64,000 nucleotides of DNA from Coriaria nepalensis (GCA_027186245.1 CP114481.1:26443501-26507500), one strand, 5' to 3'. Shown: positions 25,001 to 39,161, counted from the stretch's first letter. The notes: a model not told the origin generated them from the letters alone. Translations and numbers: made by a program.

Positions 25001-28000
25001 TTCAATAGATTAACTGAAAGTTATGCACGAAAGTCATGTTTAAAGGCCGACTTTCGTTTGAAGCGATTTAGAATGATTTAATGACTAAAAGAGACGCAAT
25101 AATATGAATTTAAGGCTAAAAAAATGCATAGTTGCCTTCAATAGATCAATTACAAGTTATTCATGAAAGTCGTGTCTTAAATGCAAAAATATAATTGGTT
25201 CGAAGTGCTTTGAAACAATTTAATGAAATGAAAATACTTAATGATATACTTTTTATCGCTAAAATAATGCATTGTTGTCGTCAATATATTAATTGCATGT
25301 TATGTAAGAAAATCATGTTTGAAGGGCGAAAAAAAAATTCATTCGAATTAATTTAGTATGATTTATTCACTAGAAGAGACTCTGTGACATGACTTTAAGG
25401 CTAAACAAATGCATTGTTGCCTTCAATAGATCAACTGCAAGTTATGCACGAACGTCATGTTTAAAGGCCGAACTTCGTTTGAAGTAATTAAGAATGATTT
25501 AATGACTAAAAGAGGCGCAATAATATGACTTTAAGGCTAAAAAAATGCATAGTTGCCGTCAATAGATCAATTACAAGTTATGCATGAAAGTCGTGTCTTA
25601 AATGCAAAAATATAATTGGTTCGATGTGCTTTGAAACAATTTAATGAAATGAAAAGACTGAATGATCTACTTTTTAAAGCTAAAATAATGCATTGTTGTC
25701 GTCAATAAATTAATTGCATGTTATGTAAGAAAATCATGTTTGAAGGGCGAAAATAAAATTCATTCGAATTAATTTAGTATGATTTATTGACAAGAAGAGA
25801 CTCAGTGACATGACTTTAAGGCTAAACAAATGCATTGTTGCCTTGAATATATCAACTGCAAGTTATGCCCGAAAGTCATGTTTAAAAGCCGAATTTCGTT
25901 CGAAGTAATTTAGAATGATTTAATGACTAAAAGAGGCGCAATAATATGACTTTAAGGCTAAAAAAATGCATAGTTGCCTTCAATAGATCAATTACATGTT
26001 ATTCATGAAAGTCGTGTCTTAAATGCAAAAATATGATTGGTTCGAAGTGCTTTGAAACAATTTAATGAAATGAAAATACTGAATGACATACTTTTTATGG
26101 CTAAAATAATGCATTGTTGTCGTCAATAAATTAATTGCATGTTATGTAAGAATATCATGTTTGAAGGGCGAAAAAAAAATTCATTCGAATTAATTTAGTA
26201 TGATTTATTCACTAGAAGAGACTCAGTGACATGACTTTAAGGCTAAACAAATGCATTGTTGCCTTCAATAGATCAACTGCAAGTTATGCACGAAACTCAT
26301 GTTTAAAGGCCGAATTTCGTTCGAAGTAATTAAGAATGATTTAATGACTAAAAGAGGCGCAATAATATGACTTTAAGGCTAAAAAAATGCATAGTTGCCT
26401 TCAATAGATCAATTACAAGTTATGCATGAAAGTCGTGTCTTAAATGCAGAAATATAACTGGTTCGAAGTGCTTTAAAACAATTTAATGAAATGAAAAGAC
26501 TGAATGATATACTTTTTAAGGCAAAAATAATGCATTGTTGTCGTCAATAAATTAATTGCAAGTTATGTAAGAAAATCATGTTTGAAAGGCGAAAATAGAA
26601 TTCGTTCAACTTAATTTAAAATGATTTAATGACTGGATGAGACTCAATGTAATGACTTTAAGGCTAAACAAATGCATTGTTGCCTTCAATAGATCAACTG
26701 CAAGTTATGCACGAACGTCATGTTTAAAGGCCGAACTTCATTCGAAGTAATAAAGAATGATTTAATGACTAAAAGAGGCGCAATAATATGACTTTAAGGC
26801 TAAAAAAATGCATAGTTGCCTTCAATAGATCAATTACAAGTTATGCATGAAAGTCGTGTCTTAAATACAAAAATAGAATTGGTTCGAAGTGCTTTCAAAC
26901 AATTTAATGATATGAAAAGACTGAATGATATACTTTTTAAAGCTAAAATAATGCATTGTTGTCGTCAATAAATTAATTGCATGTTATGTAAGAAAATCAT
27001 GTTTGAAGGGCGAAAAAAAAATTCATTCGAATTAATTTAGTATGATTTATTCACTAGAGGAGACTCAGTGACATGACTTTAAGGCTAAACAAATGCATTG
27101 TTGCCTTCAATAGATCAATTGCAAGTTATGCACGAAAGTCATGTTTAAAGGCCGACTTTCGTTTGAAGTAATTTAGAATGATTTAATGACTAAAATAGGC
27201 GCAATAATATGAATTTTAGGCTAAAAAAATGCATAGTTGCCTTCAATAGATCAATTACAAGTTATTCATGAAAGTCGTGTCTTAAATGCAAAAACAGAAT
27301 TGCTTCGAAGTGCTTTCAAACAATTTAATCAAATGAAAAGACTGAATGATATACTTTTTAAGGCTAAAATAATGCATTGTTGTCGTCAATAAATTAATTG
27401 CGAGTTATGTAAGAAAATCATGTTTGAAAGGCGAAAATAGAATTCGTTCAACTTAATTTAAAATGATTTAATGACTGGATGAGACTCAATGTCATGACTT
27501 TAAGGCTAAACAAATGCATTGTTGCCTTCAATAGATCAACTGCAAGTTATGCACGAAAGTCATGTTTAAAGGCCGAATTTCGTTCGAAGCGATTTGGAAT
27601 GATTTAATGACTAAAAGAGACGCAATAATATGAATTTTAGGCTAAAAAAATGCAAAGTTGCCTTCAATAGATCAATTACAAGTTATGCCTGAAAGTCGTG
27701 TCTTAAATACAAAAATAGAATTGGTTCGAAGTGCTTTCAAACTATTTAATCAAATAAAAAGACTGAATGATATACTTTTTAAGGCTAAAATAATGCATTG
27801 TTGTCGTCAATAAATTAATTGCATGTTATGTAAGAAAATCATGTTTGAAGGGCGAAAAAAAAATTCATTCGAATTAATTTAGTATGATTTATTCACTAGA
27901 AGAGACTCAGTGACATGACTTTAAGGCTAAACAAATGCATTGTTGCCTTCAATAGATCAACTGCAAATTATGCATGAAAGTCATGTCTAAAGGCCGACTT

Positions 28001-28205
28001 TCGTTCGAAGCGATTTAGAATGATTTAATGACTAAAAGAGACGCAATAATATGAATTTTAGGCTAAAAAAATGCATAGTTGCCTTCAATAGATCAATTAC
28101 AAGTTATTCATGAAAGTCGTGTCTTAAATACAAAAATATAATTGGTTCGAAGTGCTTTGAAACAATTTAATGAAATGAAAATATTGAATGATATACTTTT
28201 TATGG
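22076..28205 (+). repeat. Array segment VI: mixed A1/A2 mosaic
   Basis: A starts 22312, 22733, 23154, 23575, 23996, 24417, 24838, 25259, 25680, 26101, 26522, 26943, 27364, 27785. A1 and A2 trimers are mixed with no obvious tandem block. Known markers reappear singly: the ggagaaaatag form at 22312, tttgagcataaac after 22312, 23575 and 24417, tttttatcgc before 25259, and the interrupted A-run at 25680. A2 monomers become rare at the right end of this segment. Confidence 0.88.
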
Positions 28206-31200
28206 CTAAAATAATGAATTGTTGTCGTCAATAAATTAATTGCATGTTATGTAAGAAAATCATGTTTGAAGGGCGAAAATAGAATTCGTTCAACTTAATT
28301 TAAAATGATTTAATGACTGGATGAGACTCAATGTCATGACGTTTAGGCTAAACAAATGCATTGTTGCCTTCAATAGATCAACTGCAAGTTATGCACGAAA
28401 GTCATGTTTAAAGGCCGAATTTCGTTCGAAGCGATTTGGAATGATTTAATGACTAAAAGAGACGCAATAATATGAATTTTAGGCTAAAAAAATGCATAGT
28501 TGCCTTCAATAGATCAATTACAAGTTATGCCTGAAAGTCGTGTCTTAAATACAAAAATAGAATTGGTTCGAAGTGCTTTCAAACAATTTAATCAAATAAA
28601 AAGATTGAATGATATACTTTTTATGGCTAAAATAATGCATTGTTGTCGTCAATAAATTAATTGCGAGTTATGTAAGAAAATCATGTTTGAAAGGCAAAAA
28701 TAGAATTCGTTCAACTGAATTTAGAATGATTTAATGACTGGATGAGACTCAATGTCATGACTTTAAGGCTAAACAAATGCATTGTTGCCTTCAATAGATT
28801 AACAGCAAGTTATGCACAAAAGTCATGTTTAAAGGCCGAATTTCGTTCGAAGCGATTTAGAATGATTTCATGACTAAAAGAGGCGCAATAATATGAATTT
28901 TAGGCTAAAAAAATGCATAGTTGCCTTCAATAGATCAATTACAAGTTATGCATGAAAGTCGTGTCTTAAATGCAAAAATAGAATTGGTTCGAAGTGCTTT
29001 CCAACAATTTAATGAACTAAAACAACTGAATGATATACTTTTTAAGGCTAAAATTATACATTGTTGTCGTCAATAAATTAATTGCAAGTTATGTAAGAAA
29101 ATCATGTTTGAAAGGCGAAAATAGAATTCGTTCAACTTAATTTAGAATGATTTAATGACTGGATGAGACTCAATGACAAGACTTTAAGGCTAAACAAATG
29201 CATTGTTGCCTTCAATAGATTAACTGCAAGTTATGCACGAAAGTCATGTTTAAAGGCCGAACTTCGTTCGAAGTAATTAAGAATGATTTAATGACTAAAA
29301 GAGGCGCAATAATATGACTTTAAGGCTAAAAAAATGAATAGTTGCCTTCAATAGATCAATTACAAGTTATGCATGAAAGTCGTCTCTTAAATGCAAAAAT
29401 AGAATTGGTTCGAAGTGCTTTCAAACAAGTTAATGAAATGAAAAGACAGAATGATATACTTTTTAAGGCTAAAATAATGCATTGTTGTCGTCAATAAATT
29501 AATTGCATGTTCTGTAAGAAAATCATGTTTGAAAGGCGAAAATAGAAATCGTTCAAATTAATTTAGAATGATTTAATGACTGGATAAGACTCAATGACAT
29601 GACTTTAGGGCTAAACAAATGCATTGTTGCTTTCAATAGATTAACTGCAAATTATGCACGAAAGTCATGTTTAAAGGCCGATTTTCGTTCGAAGCGATTT
29701 AGAATGATTTAATGACTAAAAGAGACGCAATAATATGAATTTTAGGCTAAAAAAATGCATAGTTGCCTTTAATAGATCAATTACAAGTTATTCATGAAAG
29801 TCGTGTCTTAAATGCAAAAATAGAATTGGTTCGAAGTACTTTCAAACAAATTAATGATATGAAAAGACTGAATGATATACTTTTTAAGGTTAAAATAATG
29901 CATTGTTGTCGTCAATAAATTAATTGCAAGTTATGTAAGAAAATCCTGTTTGAGAGGCGAAAATAGAATTCGTTCAACTTAATTTAGAATGATTTAATGA
30001 CTGGATGAGACTCAATGACAAGACTTTAAGGCTAAACAAATGCATTGTTGCCTTCAGTAGATTAACTGCAAGTTATGCACGAAAGTCATGTTTAAAGGCC
30101 GAATTTCGTTCGAAGCGATTTAGGATGATTTAATGACTAACAGAGACGCAATAATTTGAATTTTAGGCTAAAAAAATGCATAGTTGCCTTCAATAGATCA
30201 ATTACAGGTTATGCATGAAAGTCGTGTCTTAAATGCAAAAATAGAATTGGTTCGAAGTGCTTTGAAACAATTTAATGAAACGAAACAACTGAATGATATA
30301 CTTTTTTAGGCTAAAAAAATGCATAGTTGCCTTTAATAGATCAATTACAAGTTATTCATGAAAGTCGTGTCTTAAATGCAAAAATAGAATTGGTTCGAAG
30401 TACTTTCAAACAAATTAATGATATGAAAAGACTGAATGATATACTTTTTAAGGTTAAAATAATGCATTGTTGTCGTCAATAAATTAATTGCAAGTTATGT
30501 AAGAAAATCATGTTTGAAAGGCGAAAATAGAATTCGTTCAACTTAATTTAGAATGATTTAATGACTGGATGAGACTCAATGTCATGACTTTAAGGCTAAA
30601 CAAATGCATTCTTGCCTTCAATAGATCAACTGCAAGTTATGCACGAAAGTCATGTTTAAAGGCCGAATTTCGTTCGAAGCGATTTAGAATGATTTAATGA
30701 CTAAAAGAGACGCAATAATATGAATTTTTGGCTCAAAAAATGCATAGTTGCCTTCAATAGCTCAATTACAAGTTATGCATGAAAGTCGTGTCTTAAATGC
30801 AAAAATAGAATTGGTTCGAAGTGCTTTCAAACAATTTAATTAAATGAAAAGACTGAATGATATACTTTTTAAGGCTAAAATAATGCATTGTTGTCGTCAA
30901 TAAATTAATTGCATGTTATGTAAGAAAATCATGTTTGAAGGGCGCAAGTAGAATTCGTTCAACTTACTTTAGAATGATTTAATGACTGGATGAGACTCAA
31001 TGACATGACTTTAAGGCTAAACAAATGCATTGTTGCCTTCAATAGATCAACTGGAAGTTATGCACGAACGTCATGTTTAAAGGCCGAACTTCGTTCGAAG
31101 TAATTAAGAATGATTTAATGACTAAAAGAGGCGCAATAATATGACTTTAAGGCTAAAAAAATGCACAGTTGCCTTCTATAGATCAATTACAAGTTATGCA

Positions 31201-32558
31201 TGAAAGTTGTGTCTTAAATGCAAAAATAGAATTGGTTCGAAGTGCTTTCCAACAATTTAATGAAATGAAAAGACTGAATGATATACTTTTTAAGGCTAAA
31301 ATAATGCATTGTTGTCGTCAATAAAGTAATTGCAAGTTATGTAAGAAAATCATGTTTGAAAGGCGAAAATAGAATTCGTTCAACTTAATTTAGAATGATT
31401 TAATGACTGGATGAGACTCAATGTCATGACTTTAAGGCTAAACAAATGCATTGTTGCCTTCAATAGATCAACTGCAAGTTATGCACGAAAGTCATGTTTA
31501 AAGGCCGAATTTCGTTCCAAGCGATTTAGAATGATTTAATGACTAAAAGAGACGCAATAATATGAATTTTAGGCTAAAAAAATGCATAGTTGCCTTGAAT
31601 AGATCAATTACAACTTATGCATGAAAGTCGTGTCTTAAATACAAAAGTAGAATTGGTTCGAAGTGCGTTCAAACAATTTAATGATATGAAAAGACTGAGT
31701 GATATACTTTTTAAGGCTAAAATAATGCATTGTTGTCGTCAATAAATTAATTGCAAATTATGTAAGAAAATCATGTTTGAAAGGCGAAAATAGAATTCGT
31801 TCAACTTAATTTAGAATGATTTAATGACTGGATGAGACTCAATGACAAGACTTTAAGGCTAAACAAATGCATTGTTGCCTTCAATAAATCAACTGCAAGT
31901 TATGCACCAAAGTCATAAATAAAGGCCGAATTTCGTTCGAAGCGATTTAGAATGATTTAATGACTAAAAGAGACGCAATAATATGAATTTTAGGCTAAAA
32001 AAATGCATAGTTGCCTTCAATCGATCAATTGCAAGTTATGCATGAAAGTCGTGTCGTAAATGCAAAAATAGAATTCGTTCGAAGTGCTTTCAAACAATTT
32101 AATGAAATGAAAAGACTGAATGATATACTTTTTAAGGATAAAATAATGCATTGTTGTCGTCAATAAAGTAATTGCAAGTTATGTAAGAAAATCATGTTTG
32201 AAAGGCGAAAATAGAATTCGTTCTACTTAATTTAGAATGATTTAATGACTGGATGAGACTCAATGTCATGACTTTAAGGCTAAACAAATGCATTGTTGCC
32301 TTCAATAGATCAACTGCAAGTTATGCACGAAAGTCATGTTTAAAGGCCGAATTTCGTTCGAAGCGATTTAGAATGATTTAATGACTAAAAGAGACGCAAT
32401 AATATGAATTTTTGGCTAAAAAAATGCATAGTGGCCTTCAATAGATCAATTACAAGTTATGCATGAAAGTCGTGTCTTAAATACAAAAATAGAAGTGGTT
32501 TGAAGTGCTTTCAAATAATTTAATGATATGGAAAGACTCAATGATATACTTTTTAAGG
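28206..32558 (+). repeat. Array segment VII: A1 trimers with one irregular unit
   Basis: A starts 28206, 28627, 29048, 29469, 29890, 30454, 30875, 31296, 31717, 32138. All A monomers are A1. The step from 29890 to 30454 is 564 bp because an extra C monomer is present (listed separately). The aataaagtaattg variant of A first appears at 31296. Confidence 0.88.
30311..30453 (+). repeat. Extra C monomer (A-B-C-C unit)
   Basis: A second C directly follows the C at 30168-30310, making a tetrameric unit. The junction reads gatatacttttttagg, joining a C-type end (gatatacttttt) to a B-type end (ttttagg). The extra C matches the C at 29747-29889, sharing ccttta, ttattcatg, agtactttc and aaggttaaaa, so it was probably copied from there by an exchange 564 bp out of register. 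Confidence 0.92.
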
Positions 32559-35085
32559 CTAAAATAATGCATTGTTGTCGTCAATAAATTAATTGCAAGT
32601 TATGTAAGAAAATCATGTTTGAAGGGTGAAAATAGAATTCGTTCAACTTAATTTAGAATGAGTTAATGACTGGATGAGACTGAATGACATTACTTTAAGG
32701 CTAAACAAATGCATTGTTGCCTTCTAAAGATTAACTGCAAGTTATGCCAGAAAGTCATGTTTAAAGGCCGAATTTCGTTCGTAGCGATTTAGAATGATTT
32801 AATGACTAAAAGAGACGCAATAATATGACTTTAAGGCTAAAAAAATGCATAGTTGCCTTCAATAGATCAATTACAAGTTATGCATGAAAGTCGTGTCTTA
32901 AATGCAAAAATAGAATTGGTTCGAAGTGCTTTCAAACAATTTAATGAAGTGAAAAGACTGAATGATATACTTTTTAAGGCTAAAATAATGCATTGTTGTC
33001 GTCAATAAATTAATCGCAAGTTCTGTAAGAAAATCATGTTTGAAAGGCGAAAATAGAATTCGTTCAACTTAATTTAGAATGATTTAATGACTGGATGTGA
33101 CTCAATGTCATGACTTTAAGGCTAAACAAATGCATTCTTGCCTTCAATAGATCAACTGCAAGTTATGCACGAATGTCATGTTTAAAGGCCGAATTTCGTT
33201 CGAAGCGATTTAGAATGATTTAATGACTAAAAGAGACGCAATAATATGAATTTTTGGCTCAAAAAATGCATAGTTGCCTTCAATAGCTCAATTACAAGTT
33301 ATGCATGAAAGTCGTGTCTTAAATGCAAAAATAGAATTGGTTCGAAGTGCTTTCAAACAATTTAATGAAATGAAAAGACTGAATGATATACTTTTTAAGG
33401 CTAAAATAATGCATTGTTGTCGTCAATAAATTAATTGCCAGTTATGTAAGAAAATCATGTTTGAAAGGCGAAAATAGAATTCGTTCAACTTAATTTAGAA
33501 TGATTTAATGACTGGATGAGACTCAATGTCATGACTTTAAGGCTAAACAAATGCATTGTTGCCTTCAATAGATCAACTGCAAGTTATGCCCGAAAGTCAT
33601 GTTTAAAGGCCGAATTTCATTCGAAGCGATTTAGAATGATTTAATGACTAAAAGAGACGCAATAATATGAATTTTTGGCTAAAAAAATGTACAGTTGCCT
33701 TCAATAGATCAATTACAAGTTATGCATGAAAGTCGTGTCTTAAATACAAAAATAGAATTGGTTCGAAGTGCTTTCAAACAATTTAATGATATGAAAAGAC
33801 TGAATGATATACTTTTTAAGGCTAAAATAATGCATTGTTGTCGTCAATAAATTAATTGCAAGTTATGTAAGAAAATCATGTTTGAAAGGCGAAAATAGAA
33901 TTCGTTCAACTTAATTTAGAATGATTTAATGACTGGATGAGACTCAATGACAAGACTTTAAGGCTAAACAAATGCATTGTTGCCTTCAATAGATCAACTG
34001 CAAGTTATGCAGCAAAGTCATGTTTAAAGGCCGAATTTCGTTCGAAGCAATTTAGAATGATTTAATGACTAAAAGAGACGCAATAATATGAATTTTAGGC
34101 TAAAAAAATGCATAGTTGCCTTGAATAGATCAATTACAAGTTATGCATGAAAGTCGTGTCTTAAATGCAAAAATAGAATTGGTTCGAAGTGCTTTCAAAC
34201 AATTTAATGAAATGAAAAGACTGAATGATATACTTTTTAAGGCTAAAATAATGCATTGTTGTCGTCAATAAATTAATTGCATGTAATGTAAGAAAATCAT
34301 GTTTGAAGGGCGAAAGTAGAATTCGTTCAACTTACTTTAGAATGATTTAATGACTGGATGAGACTCAATGACATGACTTTAAGGCTAAACAAATGCATTG
34401 TTGCCTTCAATAGATCAACTGGAAGTTATGCACGAACGTCATGTTTATAGGCCGAACTTCGTTCGAAGTAATTAAGAATGATTTAATGACTAAAAGAGGC
34501 GCAATAATATGACTTTAAGGCTAAAAAAATGCATAGTTGCCTTCTATTGATCAATTACAAGTTATGCATGAAAGTTGTGTCTTAAATGCAAAAATATAAT
34601 TGGTTCGAAGTGCTTTCAAACAATTTAATGAAATGAAAAGACAGAATGATATACCTTTTTAAGGCTAAAATAATGCATTGTTGTCGTCAATAAATTAATT
34701 GCAAGTTATGTAAGAAAATCATGTTTGAAAGGCGAAAATGGAATTCGTTCAACTTAATTTAGAATGATTTAATGACTGGATGAGACTCAATGTCATGACT
34801 TTAAGGCTAAACAAATGCATTGTTGCCTTCAATAGATCAACTGCAAGTTATGCACGAAAGTCATGTTTAAAGGCCGAATTTCGTTCGAAGCGATTTAGAA
34901 TGATTTAATGACTAAAAGAGACGCAATAATATGAATTTTTGGCTAAAAAAATGCATAGTGGCCTTCAATAGATCAATTACAAGTTATGCATGAAAGTCGT
35001 GTCTTAAATACAAAAATAGAAGTGGTTTGAAGTGCTTTCAAATAATTTAATGATATGGAAAGACTCAATGATATACTTTTTAAGG
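32559..35085 (+). repeat. 2527-bp six-trimer block, copy 1
   Basis: A starts 32559, 32980, 33401, 33822, 34243, 34665. Ordered markers are gaagggtgaa with gagttaatg and cttctaaag (first), cattcttgcc and ggctcaaaaaatg (second), gccagttatg (third), aaaatgta (fourth), gcatgtaatg with gaaagtag (fifth), and a C ending cagaatgatatacc before the sixth, whose A has aaaatggaattc. Confidence 0.88.
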
Positions 35086-37190
35086 CTAAAATAATGCATT
35101 GTTGTCGTCAATAAATTAATTGCAAGTTATGTAAGAAAATCATGTTTGAAGGGTGAAAATAGAATTCGTTCAACTTAATTTAGAATGAGTTAATGACTGG
35201 ATGAGACTGAATGACATTACTTTAAGGCTAAACAAATGCATTGTTGCCTTCTAAAGATTAACTGCAAGTTATGCCAGAAATTCATGTTTAAAAGCCGAAT
35301 TTCGTTCGTAGCGATTTAGAATGATTTAATGACTAAAAGAGACGCAATAATATGACTTTAAGGCTAAAAAAATGCATAGTTGCCTTCAATAGATCAATTA
35401 CAAGTTATGCATGAAAGTCGTGTCTTAAATGCAAAAATAGAATTGGTTCGAAGTGCTTTCAAACAATTTAATGAAGTGAAAAGACTGAATGATATACTTT
35501 TTAAGGCTAAAATAATGCATTGTTGTCGTCAATAAATTAATTGCAAGTTCTGTAAGAAAATCATGTTTGAAAGGCGAAAATAGAATTCGTTCAACTTAAT
35601 TTAGAATGATTTAATGACTGGATGAGACTCAATGTCATGACTTTAAGGCTAAACAAATGCATTCTTGCCTTCAATAGATCAACTGCAAGTTATGCACGAA
35701 AGTCATGTTTAAAGGCCGAATTTCGTTCGAAGCGATTTAGAATGATTTAATGACTAAAAGAGACGCAATAATATGAATTTTTGGCTCAAAAAATGCATAG
35801 TTGCCTTCAATAGCTCAATTACAAGTTATGCATGAAAGTCGTGTCTTAAATGCAAAAATAGAATTGGTTCGAAGTGCTTTCAAACAATTTAATGAAATGA
35901 AAAGACTGAATGATATACTTTTTAAGGCTAAAATAATGCATTGTTGTCGTCAATAAATTAATTGCCAGTTATGTAAGAAAATCATGTTTGAAAGGCGAAA
36001 ATAGAATTCGTTCAACTTAATTTAGAATGATTTAATGACTGGATGAGACTCAATGTCATGACTTTAAGGCTAAACAAATGCATTGTTGCCTTCAATAGAT
36101 CAACTGCAAGTTATGCACGAAAGTCATGTTTAAAGGCCGAATTTCATTCGAAGCGATTTAGAATGATTTAATGACTAAAAGAGACGCAATAATATGAATT
36201 TTTGGCTAAAAAAATGTATAGTTGCCTTCAATAGATCAATTACAAGTTATGCATGAAAGTCGTGTCTTAAATACAAAAATAGAATTGGTTCGAAGTGCTT
36301 TCAAACAATTTAATGATATGAAAAGACTGAATGATATACTTTTTAAGGCTAAAATAATGCATTGTTGTCGTCAATAAATTAATTGCAAGTTATGTAAGAA
36401 AATCATGTTTGAAAGGCGAAAATAGAATTCGTTCAACTTAATTTAGAATGATTTAATGACTGGATGAGACTCAATGACATTACTTCAAGGCTAAACAAAT
36501 GCATTGTTGCCTTCAATAGATCAACTGCAAGTTATGCACCAAAGTCATGTTTAAAGGCCGAATTTCGTTCGAAGCAATTTAGAATGATTTAATGACTAAA
36601 AGAGACGCAATAATATGAATTTTAGGCTAAAAAAATGCATAGTTGCCTTGAATAGATCAATTACAAGTTATGCATGAAAGTCGTGTCTTAATGCAAAAAT
36701 AGAATTGGTTCGAAGTGCTTTCAAACAATTTAATGAAATGAAAAGACTGAATGATATACTTTTTAAGGCTAAAATAATGCATTGTTGTCGTCAATAAATT
36801 AATTGCATGTAATGTAAGAAAATCATGTTTGAAGGGCGAAAGTAGAATTCGTTCAACTTACTTTAGAATGATTTAATGACTGGATGAGACTCAATGACAT
36901 GACTTTAAGGCTAAACAAATGCATTGTTGCCTTCAATAGATCAACTGCAAGTTATGCACGAAAGTCATGTTTAAAGGCCGAATTTCGTTCGAAGCGATTT
37001 AGAATGATTTAATGACTAAAAGAGACGCAATAATATGAATTTTTGGCTAAAAAAATGCATAGTGGCCTTCAATAGATCAATTACAAGTTATGTATGAAAG
37101 TCGTGTCTGAAATACAAAAATAGAAGTGGTTTGAAGTGCTTTCAAATAATTTAATGATATGGAAAGACTCAATGATATACTTTTTTAAGG
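35086..37190 (+). repeat. 2527-bp six-trimer block, copy 2 (five trimers)
   Basis: A starts 35086, 35507, 35928, 36349, 36769. It repeats the marker order of copy 1. A one-base deletion (gtcttaatgc for gtcttaaatgc) shortens the 36349 trimer to 420 bp. Agreement with copy 1 holds through the A of the fifth trimer; beyond it the sequence switches to material like the trimers at 34665 and 37477. Confidence 0.85.
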
Positions 37191-37332
37191 CTAAAATAAT
37201 GCATTGTTGTCGTCAATAAATTAATTGCAAGTTATGTAAGAAAATCATGTTTGAAAGGCGAAAATGGAATTCGTTCAACTTAATTAAGAATGATTTAATG
37301 ACTAAAAGAGGCGCAATAATATGACTTCAAGG
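37191..37332 (+). repeat. A/B hybrid monomer
   Basis: The first part is A (ctaaaataatg...aaaatggaattcgttcaac) and the second is B2 (aagaatgatttaatgact, then aaaagaggcgcaat). The switch lies in taatt at 37281-37285, shared by both parents. A C monomer follows at 37333 and the next A at 37477, so this unit is only 286 bp: exactly one monomer (136 bp) shorter than its neighbours. That is what a homologous crossover between A and B would leave. Confidence 0.92.
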
Positions 37333-37476
37333 CTAAAAAAATGCATAGTTGCCTTCTATTGATCAATTACAAGTTATGCATGAAAGTTGTGTCTTAAATG
37401 CAAAAATATAATTGGTTCGAAGTGCTTTCAAACAATTTAATGAAATGAAAAGACAGAATGATATACCTTTTTAAGG

Positions 37477-39161
37477 CTAAAATAATGCATTGTTGTCGTC
37501 AATAAATTAATTGCAAGTTATGTAAGAAAATCATGTTTGAAAGGCGAAAATGGAATTCGTTCAACTTAATTTAGAATGATTTAATGACTGGATGAGACTC
37601 AATGTCATGACTTTAAGGCTAAACAAATGCATTGTTGCCTTCAATAGATCAACTGCAAGTTATGCACGAAAGTCATGTTTAAAGGCCGAATTTCGTTCGA
37701 AGCGATTTAGAATGATTTAATGACTAAAAGAGACGCAATAATATGAATTTTAGGCTAAAAAAATGCATAGTGGCCTTCAATAGATCAATTACAAGTTATG
37801 CATGAAAGTCGTGTCTTAAATACAAAAATAGAAGTGGTTTGAAGTGCTTTCAAATAATTTAATGATATGGAAAGACTCAATGATATACTTTTTAAGGCTA
37901 AAATAATGCATTGTTGTCGTCAATAAATTAATTGCAAGTTATGTAAGAAAATCATGTTTGAAGGGTGAAAATAGAATTCGTTCAACTTAATTTAGAATGA
38001 GTTAATGACTGGATGAGACTGAATGACATTACTTTAAGGCTAAACAAATGCATTGTTGCCTTCTAAAGATTAACTGCAAGTTATGCCAGAAAGTCATGTT
38101 TAAAGGCAGAATTTCGTTCGTAGCGATTTAGAATGATTTAATGACTAAAAGAGACGCAATAATATGACTTTAAGGCTAAAAAAATGCATAGTTGCCTTCA
38201 ATAGATCAATTACAAGTTATGCATGAAAGTCGTGTCTTAAATGCAAAAATAGAATTGGTTCGAAGTGCTTTCAAACAATTTAATGAAGTGAAAAGACTGA
38301 ATGATATACTTTTTAAGGCTAAAATAATGCATTGTTGTCGTCAATAAATTAATTGCAAGTTCTGTAAGAAAATCATGTTTGAAAGGCGAAAATAGAATTC
38401 GTTCAACTTAATTTAGAATGATTTAATGACTGGATGAGACTCAATGTCATGACTTTAAGGCTAAACAAATGCATTCTTGCCTTCAATAGATCAACTGCAA
38501 GTTATGCACGAAAGTCATGTTTAAAGGCCGAATTTCGTTCGAAGCGATTTAGAATGATTTAATGACTAAAAGAGACGCAATAATATGAATTTTTGGCTCA
38601 AAAAATGCATAGTTGCCTTCAATAGCTCAATTACAAGTTATGCATGAAAGTCGTGTCTTAAATGCAAAAATAGAATTGGTTCGAAGTGCTTTCAAACAAT
38701 TTAATTAAATGAAAAGACTGAATGATATACTTTTTAAGGCTAAAATAATGCATTGTTGTCGTCAATAAATTAATTGCATGTTATGTAAGAAAATCATGTT
38801 TGAAGGGCGCAAGTAGAATTCGTTCAACTTACTTTAGAATGATTTAATGACTGGATGAGACTCAATGACATGACTTTAAGGCTAAACAAATGCATTGTTG
38901 CCTTCAATAGATCAACTGGAAGTTATGCACGAACGTCATGTTTAAAGGCCGAACTTCGTTCGAAGTAATTAAGAATGATTTAATGACTAAAAGAGGCGCA
39001 ATAATATGACTTTAAGGCTAAAAAAATGCATAGTTGCCTTCTATTGATCAATTACAAGTTATGCATGAAAGTTGTGTCTTAAATGCAAAAATATAATTGG
39101 TTCGAAGTGCTTTCAAACAATTTAATGAAATGAAAAGACAGAATGATATACCTTTTTAAGG
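37477..39161 (+). repeat. Partial third copy of the 2527-bp block and flank
   Basis: A starts 37477, 37898, 38319, 38740. The 37898 trimer again has gaagggtgaa, gagttaatg and cttctaaag, and the 38319 trimer has cattcttgcc and ggctcaaaaaatg, as at 32559/32980 and 35086/35507. It then continues with taattaaatg and gggcgcaagtag, matching the trimer at 30875 rather than the 2527-bp block, so this is a junction between two older segments. Confidence 0.85.
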
